Source: CAVQNQ01 sp963714205
Lineage (GTDB): Bacteria > Acidobacteriota > Terriglobia > Bryobacterales > Bryobacteraceae
DNA: 64,000 nucleotides
Direction of reading: 5' to 3'
Assembly (NCBI GenBank): GCA_963714205.1
Contig: CAVQNQ010000005.1
Coordinates: forward strand, 62,001-126,000
Shown: positions 10,977 through 18,006 of the stretch, in pieces
How the letters are laid out: each line of letters starts with the position of its first letter
How positions within the stretch are numbered: position 1 is the stretch's first letter
The notes under the pieces: model-generated
Databases searched by the model: none
The model's input: only the letters and a program-made list of their open reading frames with translations
Told to the model about the DNA's origin: nothing
Program-made: the position numbers and the translations under genes

Positions 10977-11849
10977 TCAGATTTTATGCAGAGCCTTCAA
11001 TGCCTCCCCAAAGAACTGACGTCTCTTGAAGAAGTCCTGCCACGGGTCGGAACCCGCGAGGTGTTTCTCGAAATTGCCCAGGTTGAAACGGGATGGGTCG
11101 AGCGAGGGTTTCACGTCGGACCAACGGAGCGGCATGGAGAACGGCGCCTTCTCGCGCCGTCGTACGGAGTACGGTGCTACTACGGTTGCTCCAAATGCGT
11201 TCCGAAAAGGATCCAGGTATACACGGCCTTGTCGAGCCTCCAGGCGTTGCTCGACGGTTAACGTGTCCGGATGGGCTGCTGCCAGCCGGCTGCCAAGTTC
11301 TTCTGCGAAAGAGAGCACCTCATCGAAGTCCGGTCCCACATGAATGGGCAAGAAGACATGCAGTCCCCGGCTACCCGAGGTCTTGGGAAAAGAGACCTGG
11401 CCCAACGCTTCCACCGCGTCCTTCAAAAGCAGGCCCGCCCGGGCCGCGTCGGCGAAATCGCCAGAGCCCGGATCGATGTCGAAGACCACCCAGTCGGGCT
11501 GATGCGGATGGCTGGCACAGCTACCCCAAACATGGACCGGAATGCAACCAAGATTCACAAGGGCGATTTCCGTCTCGAGGAGACCTCCGACCACATAGTG
11601 AACGGCACGTTTCTCATGACGGATCAACTTGGTGGGAGTGCCTGCGGGCATACCCTTCGGCGCTTCCTTCTGATAGAAACATTGGCCCCGCATTCCATCC
11701 GGACAGCGCTCCATTGTGAGCAGACGATCGGCAACGTAAGGCTGGAGCCTGGGAAAGACCGCGGCATAGAAGCGGGCCAGGTCGAGTTTGGTATAACCCT
11801 CGCCGGGCCAGAAGACCTTGTCGGGATGGGCGATCTGTTCCAGGGTCAC
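10977..11849 (-). CDS. ligD: NHEJ polymerase (LigD Pol domain) as a separate protein
   Basis: This 290-aa archaeo-eukaryotic-primase-type polymerase fills gaps at double-strand breaks. Catalytic features are VVFDIDPGSGDF (metal-binding D-x-D), TSGSRGLHVFLPI with its conserved His, and the third-acid region YLDPFRNAFGATVVAPYSVR. It has the usual start HPDKVFWPGEGYTKLDLARF and the full length of a LigD polymerase domain. Its ATG lies inside the last codons of the ligase gene (ATGA overlap, 11846-11849), so the two are translationally coupled. Confidence 0.88.
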   Translation of the reverse strand: MTLEQIAHPDKVFWPGEGYTKLDLARFYAAVFPRLQPYVADRLLTMERCPDGMRGQCFYQKEAPKGMPAGTPTKLIRHEKRAVHYVVGGLLETEIALVNLGCIPVHVWGSCASHPHQPDWVVFDIDPGSGDFADAARAGLLLKDAVEALGQVSFPKTSGSRGLHVFLPIHVGPDFDEVLSFAEELGSRLAAAHPDTLTVEQRLEARQGRVYLDPFRNAFGATVVAPYSVRRREKAPFSMPLRWSDVKPSLDPSRFNLGNFEKHLAGSDPWQDFFKRRQFFGEALKALHKI

Positions 11850-12778
11850 TTGGCCTCCGGGAAGGCGACGTCTTCCGGGCGTTTGTCGTCACGCAAGCCC
11901 AGGAAAACCGGCTGGCGGAGCTTGCGATCGTTGGTCAACTCTTCGTAGGCGATTTGAGCGATCAGGCGAGGAGCTAGGAAGGTGGCGTCCTTCTCGCGCG
12001 GCGGATCGGCAACCGGCGGTTTGGTTCGAATGAACGGCTGAAATTTGCGATAAAGCTGCGCCAGCGATTGCTGGGAGAAGCCGGTTCCCACCTTTCCGAC
12101 GTAGATCAATTTGCCATCCTCGTAAGCTCCCAGCAGCAGCGCGCCGAAGTGCTGGCGCGAACCGGCGGGCGCCGTGTAGCCGATGATGACAAACTCGTCT
12201 TCTTGATGGACCTTGAACTTGAGCCATAGGCGCGAACGGCCTTCCACATATCGGGCGGAAGCGTCTTTGGCGAGCACGCCTTCGAAGCCGTTTCGCTTGG
12301 CCACGCGGAAGGCATCCAGCCCGTTGTCCGCCAGGCGGGCCGAGGGGAAAATGGCCGAGCCCTTCGTGGCGGTCTTGCCGACCACTTCTTCGAGCGCCTC
12401 GCGCCGACGGGTGAGCGGCTCCGCGCGCAGATCGTGGCCGTTCTGGTATAGGCAATCGAAGACGGCGTACTCTGGTTCGGACTTGAGATTCTGCAGAAGC
12501 TGAAAGCGCGAGACATTGCGGCGATCGAACGCCACCACTTCACCATCCAGCAACAGCGATTCCGCCGGTAGCGCTGCGGCTGCTTTCGCGAGGCCCACGA
12601 AACGCTGGGTACGATCGTTCTGGTTGCGCGAGAGCAGCGTCACTCGATCGCCTTCTTTGTAAGTGAGAATTCGGTAGCCGTCGTACTTCTCCTCGTAAAC
12701 CCACCCCGGCCGATCAAAAGGCTCGCGGACCAATGTGGCCAGCATGGGCTGCACACGAAACGGAATGCGATCGCTCAT
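11846..12778 (-). CDS. ligD: ATP-dependent DNA ligase (LigD ligase domain) as a separate protein
   Basis: This 310-aa ATP-dependent ligase seals breaks in non-homologous end joining. Nucleotidyltransferase motifs are motif I EEKYDGYR (nucleophile Lys about 31), motif III-like LLDGEVVAFDRR, motif IV EGVLAKD and motif V WLKFK. An OB-fold follows (EFVIIGYTAPAGSRQHFGAL). It has neither polymerase nor phosphoesterase domain; those are encoded by the flanking genes with 4-base ATGA overlaps on both sides. ATG 12778 is the natural start (MSDRIPFRVQPMLA). Confidence 0.9.
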   Translation of the reverse strand: MSDRIPFRVQPMLATLVREPFDRPGWVYEEKYDGYRILTYKEGDRVTLLSRNQNDRTQRFVGLAKAAAALPAESLLLDGEVVAFDRRNVSRFQLLQNLKSEPEYAVFDCLYQNGHDLRAEPLTRRREALEEVVGKTATKGSAIFPSARLADNGLDAFRVAKRNGFEGVLAKDASARYVEGRSRLWLKFKVHQEDEFVIIGYTAPAGSRQHFGALLLGAYEDGKLIYVGKVGTGFSQQSLAQLYRKFQPFIRTKPPVADPPREKDATFLAPRLIAQIAYEELTNDRKLRQPVFLGLRDDKRPEDVAFPEAK

Positions 12779-13326
12779 CGCGCGCGACTCCCGGAAAGAT
12801 CGCCCTTGGCGGCTTTGGCTATGTCGCCGCCTTCATCGCGCGCGATGCCGGCCAACGGCCGGTTGGAGACGACCGAACGGGGGAACTCGGCGGTGACATC
12901 CCTGGTAGAGGCGAACTGGTCACGGTGCTTAATCAGCAGCCATTGAGGCTTAGGGGAACCACCATAGCCAAGCCGGGTGCGGACGAGCACCCACGAGCCG
13001 CGAAGCTTCTGCCCAAAGAGCGAAAACTTCAAGTCGCCTTTGCGAAGCGCGTCGTCGACGTCGGGAACCTCGGGAACCCAGGTTCCGCGGTCCCAGAGCA
13101 TGACGGTCCCCCCTCCATACTCGCCCTCCGGAATCACCCCCTCAAAGTTGCCGTATTCAAGCGGATGATCTTCCACCTGCGCCGCCAGGCGCTTCACCGA
13201 AGGATCGAGTGAGGGGCCTTTGGGGATCGCCCAAGAGAGCAGCACTCCACGCCATTCCAGGCGGAAATCATAGTGCAGATGCGAGGCCTGGTGCTTTTGG
13301 ATCACGTACAGCAAACCATTATTCAA
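12775..13326 (-). CDS. ligD: DNA 3'-phosphoesterase (LigD PE domain) as a separate protein
   Basis: This 183-aa end-cleaning enzyme corresponds to the N-terminal module of fused LigD proteins. The hallmark stretch is present: KHQASHLHYDFRLE, LLSWAIPKGPS, EDHPLEYGNFEG and VIPEGEYGGGTVMLWDRG, with the His/Asp residues of the metal site. It is the first gene of a three-gene NHEJ operon (phosphoesterase, ligase, polymerase). The last about 30 residues are basic and unstructured. No Ku gene is found in this window. Confidence 0.9.
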   Translation of the reverse strand: MNNGLLYVIQKHQASHLHYDFRLEWRGVLLSWAIPKGPSLDPSVKRLAAQVEDHPLEYGNFEGVIPEGEYGGGTVMLWDRGTWVPEVPDVDDALRKGDLKFSLFGQKLRGSWVLVRTRLGYGGSPKPQWLLIKHRDQFASTRDVTAEFPRSVVSNRPLAGIARDEGGDIAKAAKGDLSGSRAR

Positions 13327-13332
13327 TGATGT

Positions 13333-14445
13333 TCACCCGGTAGCCGACACTCTAAACAAATGGCCGATGCCGAAGGTTACGCCCGCAGCAAGCCAGCCCA
13401 GGGCCAATTGACGGGCGCCCGACTGCCACACCCCCGATCCCGTAAAGATTGTAGTGGCCGCCCCGATCAAGAAGAATGCAATCGAGCTGATTGCAAGACT
13501 GGTCATCACCGCGGTGTTTCCTTGGAGAAATGCAAACGGTACCACGGGGAAGATCGCCCCTATAATGGACAGCCCGAACGACATCGCCGCGGCAACCCAG
13601 GGAGACCCGCCCAGTTCGTTTGGATCGATACCAAGTTCCTCTCGAGAAAGCGTTTCGAGAGCCGATTTCGGCTCGGCGATGAGGCGGCGCGCCAGTTTTT
13701 CGGCATCCGACTGGGTTAAGCCTTTTGCCTCGTAGATCAGTGCCAGTTCTTCCGCCTCCTCTTCCGGCGCAGTTGCGACCTCCTCCGCCTCGATTCCAAT
13801 CTGCCGCCGATTCAGTTCCCGGGAACTCTGGACCGAGACCCATTCGCCGATGGCCATCGAACAAGCGCATGCGAGCAGTCCGGCAAATCCAGTCACCAGA
13901 ATGGCATGGCTGGACAATCCTGCGCCGGCTACACCCATGACGAGACTCAGATTCGAACAGAGGCCATCGTTCACGCCAAGCACACCGGCCCGTAAGGCAT
14001 TTCCGCCCATCGCCCGGTGGCGCCCTTCAAAGCGAGCCAACTCGTTCCCTTCAAAACCGCTGCTGCCTGCGACAGCTTGCAGTAATCTCGCGTGGGAGGC
14101 CTCATCGGCAGGCAAGCCTGCCGCGTTCGCCTCTGGCTGCGAGTCATAGCGCCCCCGATCGCGCTTTTCCAGCGAGATCACGGTCGGAAGCACAAATTGA
14201 CTGCCGAGTTTTTTCGACAGCCATCCAAGTGCTCTTGTTCGCCATCCGGGTTCAAGTACTGAAGGTACTTGAACGCCGAGCTTGTCCGCCCAGACTTTGG
14301 CATGCCGCCTTTCGACGGACGCGAGCCGATTGTACACCTCGGCTAGCTTCGGATCAGGCTCGGACTTTGCCAACATCTCATACAGGTACGCGCCGTCGAT
14401 CTCGCCTTGAAGATTATCTCTATAGCGCTTTGTATCGCTTTTCAC
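13333..14445 (-). CDS. Ferritin-like/VIT1 fusion membrane protein (MbfA-like)
   Basis: This 370-aa protein has two parts. Residues about 1-130 are a rubrerythrin/ferritin-like four-helix domain with carboxylate ligands (QGEIDGAYLYEMLA; LASVERRHAKVW; ASHARLLQAV). Residues about 140-370 are a VIT1/CCC1-type transporter (GVLGVNDGLCSNLSLVMGVA; GEWVSVQSSRELNRRQI; SIIGAIFPVVPFAFLQ). The architecture matches MbfA, which exports iron and protects from oxidative stress. It starts upstream of nothing obvious and ends 6 bases before the phosphoesterase gene, so co-transcription with the NHEJ operon is possible. Confidence 0.82.
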   Translation of the reverse strand: MKSDTKRYRDNLQGEIDGAYLYEMLAKSEPDPKLAEVYNRLASVERRHAKVWADKLGVQVPSVLEPGWRTRALGWLSKKLGSQFVLPTVISLEKRDRGRYDSQPEANAAGLPADEASHARLLQAVAGSSGFEGNELARFEGRHRAMGGNALRAGVLGVNDGLCSNLSLVMGVAGAGLSSHAILVTGFAGLLACACSMAIGEWVSVQSSRELNRRQIGIEAEEVATAPEEEAEELALIYEAKGLTQSDAEKLARRLIAEPKSALETLSREELGIDPNELGGSPWVAAAMSFGLSIIGAIFPVVPFAFLQGNTAVMTSLAISSIAFFLIGAATTIFTGSGVWQSGARQLALGWLAAGVTFGIGHLFRVSATG

Positions 14446-14503
14446 GATGTTATCCTAAAGAACCAAACTCAACTTGCAACCAACCTGCCAAGACCACGCC
14501 CAT

Positions 14504-15435
14504 TCAGCTTGCTGTACTCGCCTCTTTTATCACGGCGATCTGCCTCCCGATCGCTTCGGCAGATCTCGCAAGCGCCTCTTGCTCCGCGGGATCCAACTTC
14601 AGCGGCACCACGCCGCCGATCCCCTGAGCGTTCACAATTGTCGGGAAGCTCATGGTTACGTCACCCAGGCGCAGACCTTCCGGCATTTGGCTGCCTACGG
14701 TGAGCACTGTGTTCTGGTCCCGCAAAACGCAGCGCACCACGCGCACGAGTCCCGAGGCGATGCCGTAGAACTTCGCGCCCTTCTCGCCTACAATGCGATA
14801 GTAGGCGTTGCGCGTCTTTAGTGCATCTCATCCAGCGCTGCCTTATCGTAGGCAACACCTCGCGCACGACAGAACTCCTCTAGCGAAAGTCCCGCAATCC
14901 TCGCTGCGGACCACACCGGAACCTGCGCGTCGCCGTGCTCGCCGATGATGTACGCGTGCACGCTCTGTGGGTCAACGCCATAATGGTCGCCGAGCAGCAC
15001 ACGCAACCGAGCCGTGTCCAAAATTGTGCCCGAGCCCACCACGCGGTTGCGATCGAAGCCCGAAAGCTCTCGTGCGTAATGCGTCAGCGCATCTACAGGG
15101 TTCGTGGCAATCAGCAGGATTCCTTTCGGTTTTGTTGCCGCGATCTTGGGAATCAAGTCACGAAAGATCGCCGCATTCTTTTTCAGCAGGTCGAGACGCG
15201 TCTCGCCGGGCTTCAGCCCGGTGCCCACAGCAACCACAATGACCTTCGCGATTGCGCAATCTTCAAAGCCGCCCGCGCGCACGAGCGTGGTGTGGGACCA
15301 CGGTTCGGCGCGGCTGATGTCCTCCGCTTCACCCTCGGCTTTGGCGCGATCGCGATTGATCAGCACGATGTCCGGAGCCAACCCTGATAACAGCAACGCA
15401 TACGCGGTTGTAGAGCCTACAATGCCGACGCCCAC
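14504..15435 (-). pseudogene. L-lactate/malate dehydrogenase family protein, frameshifted
   Basis: This is an NAD-dependent 2-hydroxyacid dehydrogenase of the LDH/MDH family. The Rossmann start is VGIVGSTTAYALLLSGL; further on are ATNPVDALTHYARELSG and the active-site stretch IIGEHGDAQVPVWSAAR, which resembles lactate dehydrogenase. That frame stops at 14818-14820 after ALDEMH. The downstream frame continues with TRNAYYRIVGEKGAKFYG and RCVLRDQNTVLTVGSQ to 14504, so one frame change sits near 14815-14822. The N-terminus may also be broken: in-frame upstream codons give RDRVAAVGVG with no start codon nearby. The 15436-15679 stretch holds no other supportable gene. Confidence 0.7.
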
Positions 15436-15679
15436 CGCCGCAACACGGTCTCTGGAGGCACGGCCAGGCTCCCCCCAGAATCGTTTTCAGCCGCGCCTGC
15501 TCCTGCTGCGGGCCGGTCAAACTTGCCCGAGTGAGGCTCGAGCTTTCCGCCCACAGGTTAATGCCGACTCATAATCCGGCGTCCAACCCGACGAGCAGAG
15601 CAAATTCCTAGCCGAATATTTGGGAGACGGCGCGCGACGTGACCGGCATCCAGGCCATGCTGAATTGATTTCCGAGGGC

Positions 15680-15982
15680 TTACGGTTTGCCCGCCGAAAG
15701 AGCCTGGTCGATCAAGGTACGGCTGAGAGCTTGGGAATCCACTTTATAGGTACCCGCTTGGAGGGCGACCGTGAGAGTGCCGATCCGCTGCGCGCGGGAA
15801 CCGGCTTGGTCTTCGAGGGTTTCCGCAATCCGCCCGGACAGCCCGGAGATCTCCACCCGGTCCGCATCTCTGGTCTCCTCTTCGCCGCTTCTCGGCGAAG
15901 GCATACCGGCGGGCAGGGTTTCAGCCGCGCGCCCGCTTGGCGCCGTAGCGTTTTGTCCGACTGGATTCAATTCGATTCGCAT
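15680..15982 (-). CDS. flgM: FlgM-like anti-sigma-28 factor
   Basis: This 100-aa protein matches the FlgM layout: a disordered N-terminus and a conserved C-terminal helix pair, here RVEISGLSGRIAETLEDQ, then RIGTLTVALQAGTYKVDSQA and LSRTLIDQALSAGKP. FlgM holds the flagellar sigma factor inactive until the hook is complete. I chose MRIELNPVGQ at 15982 over the upstream ATG at 16003 because flgM products usually start that way. It stands alone; no flagellar structural gene is adjacent. Assignment rests on the C-terminal motif only. Confidence 0.6.
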   Translation of the reverse strand: MRIELNPVGQNATAPSGRAAETLPAGMPSPRSGEEETRDADRVEISGLSGRIAETLEDQAGSRAQRIGTLTVALQAGTYKVDSQALSRTLIDQALSAGKP

Positions 15983-16079
15983 AGCCCGTGTCCATGATGG
16001 CATATTGCGGGGAGCATAGCCTATCTAACCCGGTAATAGGACTCTCAGTACTTCCTTGATAGTCCGGGATTGAGCCAAA

Positions 16080-16673
16080 ATGCGGCTAATGAAATGCTCG
16101 GCTCAACCACCGACTCCGGCACGGTGCGGATGGGAATTACCTCCCTTGATCCTGTACCCGTTCACATGCCAGCCGCGCTGCGTGTCATTCACGGAAATCG
16201 ATCCTTGTCCCGAGGAAACGAAACGCGAACTGGAGGCCCGCTATGCCGAGATGTGCATGCTGTGCTATCTCGGGAAAGACCTGAACCGGTGGTTCCGGCA
16301 GTGCGTGGAGATGGCGGCCACCCATTTCCATGCGGACGGGTTGGCGGAGAGCAGCTTTGTGAATCTGCTGCTTTTCGATCCTCCCGCGGCGGTGATCCGC
16401 AAAATGCACGATTGGGACGTCCCGAACTTCCAGCTGGTCTTTGCCCGCGCCATCGGTCTGAATGCCGTCTATCCCGCGCCGCCGCCGCCCTCCTGCGTCT
16501 CCGAGACTCTGTTGCGCACCTTCCATCTCTACGCCGACGCCCTGTTCGAAGCCCGGTTGAGAGTGGAACCCGGAAGCGAGATCCGCCACGAGGATTTCGA
16601 TTTCGAGATTTACAGCTCCGGTGAATACGCGCGCCTCTTGGAACTCGGGTGGCTAGCCGGCGCCGCCGAATGA
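16080..16673 (+). CDS. Hypothetical protein of unknown function
   Basis: This open frame encodes 197 residues. The region from FTEIDPCPEETKRELEARYA to the end has natural composition, with hydrophobic and acidic helices (MAATHFHADGLAESSFVNLL; RTFHLYADALFEARLRVEPG). The first about 35 residues look less protein-like, so the true start may be further in. No signal peptide, membrane segment or known motif is visible. It converges on the MCP gene with a 13-base gap. I do not recognise a family. Confidence 0.5.
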   Translation: MRLMKCSAQPPTPARCGWELPPLILYPFTCQPRCVSFTEIDPCPEETKRELEARYAEMCMLCYLGKDLNRWFRQCVEMAATHFHADGLAESSFVNLLLFDPPAAVIRKMHDWDVPNFQLVFARAIGLNAVYPAPPPPSCVSETLLRTFHLYADALFEARLRVEPGSEIRHEDFDFEIYSSGEYARLLELGWLAGAAE

Positions 16674-16686
16674 TCGGGGCGCCGCG

Positions 16687-17832
16687 TCAGAACTCCTTGA
16701 AATAGTCGTCCAGCGGGAAATCGGCCCGCGCCTTGGCAACCTCGGCGGCAAGCGGGGCCGGCTTCGCGCCGCCATAAGCCGACCTCGGGGTGAGATGATC
16801 TTTGACGGCGGCCGCCGCGGCGCGCTCCGGGAGGCGCGCGGTGGTGTAACGCCGGGTTTCCGTTGCCGCCCCGCCACCGCCCACCAGTTCGCGCAAACGT
16901 GTCGCGGATCGCTTCATACCCGCCGACAGCCCGGTCAGTTCCGCGCTGGCTGCGGCGCCCTCCTCCGCGCTGGCGGCCGTCCGCTGGGTCACCTGCCCCA
17001 TCTCCGTCAGCGTCTTGGCCACCTGCTCGATGCCGTTGGCCTGCTCGCGGCTTCCAGAGCTGACTTCTTCGATAAGGCTCTTCACTTTGTTGGCATTCTC
17101 GGTCACGAAGCGGATCGCTTCCGCCACCTGATCCACCCGCCGGCTGCCCTCCGAAGCCATGCCGATGGACTCCTCGATCAGGCCGGTGGTGTCGCGGGCC
17201 GCCTGCGCGCACCGCTGGGCTAGGCTGCGCACCTCGTCGGCCACCACCGCGAAACCCATGCCGGCTTCCCCGGCGCGGGCCGCTTCTACCGCTGCGTTCA
17301 GCGCCAGGATGTTGGTCTGGAAGGCGATTTCATCGATTACCTTGATGATCTTCGAGATCTTCTCGCTGGAGGCGTTAATGTCGCGCATCGAGGCCAGCAT
17401 CTGCTCGAGCTTCTGGTTCGCCTCGCCAACGTGCCGGGCGGTCTCCTGCATCAGGGTGGCGGCCGACTGGGAATGATCGGCATTCTGGCGCGTCATGGAG
17501 CTGATCTCTTCGGTGGAGGCCGAGGTTTCCTCGAGCGAGGCGGCCTGCTGGCTGGCCCCCTGCGCCAATTGCTGCGACGCCGCGGAAACCTGACCGGCTG
17601 CGCCCTCCACCTGGGTGGCGTTACCGGAGATCTCGCGCGCCACGCCGTCCAGCGTGGCACTCACCTTGCGCACCGTATATACCCCCGACGCACAGGCGCC
17701 CAGAGCCAGTCCGGATAAGGCGAAAACCAACCAGTGGTTGTCGGCGGTGGTGGAAAGCCCTCCGCAACCCATGGCCAGCACCACGCCGAATATGGCGGCG
17801 AAGTGAATCAGCAACTTCCTCGCGATGCTCAT
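16687..17832 (-). CDS. Methyl-accepting chemotaxis protein without periplasmic sensor domain
   Basis: This 381-aa receptor has two closely spaced N-terminal membrane helices (LLIHFAAIFGVVLAMGCGG; WLVFALSGLALGACASGV) with almost no periplasmic loop. A long coiled-coil signalling domain follows with the hairpin tip EIAFQTNILALNAAVEAARA then GEAGMGFAVVADEVRSLAQR. There are Gln/Glu-rich candidate methylation stretches (QQAASLEETSASTEEISS). The ATG at 17832 has AGGA 8 bases upstream. The open frame runs on to 19002, but that part is antisense to the PAS-GGDEF-EAL gene and is rejected. It may sense cytoplasmic or membrane signals and feed the nearby Che operon. Confidence 0.88.
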   Translation of the reverse strand: MSIARKLLIHFAAIFGVVLAMGCGGLSTTADNHWLVFALSGLALGACASGVYTVRKVSATLDGVAREISGNATQVEGAAGQVSAASQQLAQGASQQAASLEETSASTEEISSMTRQNADHSQSAATLMQETARHVGEANQKLEQMLASMRDINASSEKISKIIKVIDEIAFQTNILALNAAVEAARAGEAGMGFAVVADEVRSLAQRCAQAARDTTGLIEESIGMASEGSRRVDQVAEAIRFVTENANKVKSLIEEVSSGSREQANGIEQVAKTLTEMGQVTQRTAASAEEGAAASAELTGLSAGMKRSATRLRELVGGGGAATETRRYTTARLPERAAAAAVKDHLTPRSAYGGAKPAPLAAEVAKARADFPLDDYFKEF

Positions 17833-18006
17833 CTGCATTTCCTGTTCACACTCCTTCAATGCCGAGCGGCCGTCGGCCGGACCGCAAGTTTTCATATCGG
17901 CTGAAAAGGCCGCGAGGATAAGGGTGGCTTTCGCAACCCTGCCGCCGGGCGGCCATACAGTTTCTCCGAACAACATCCGATAAGCACCGAGAGGCGAGTT
18001 GCACCA

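Noticed and set aside
10977..13326. Three LigD ORFs as one frameshifted gene
   Set aside because: Overlaps are clean ATGA start-stop junctions and each piece has its own full domain and start, unlike the single-base breaks elsewhere.
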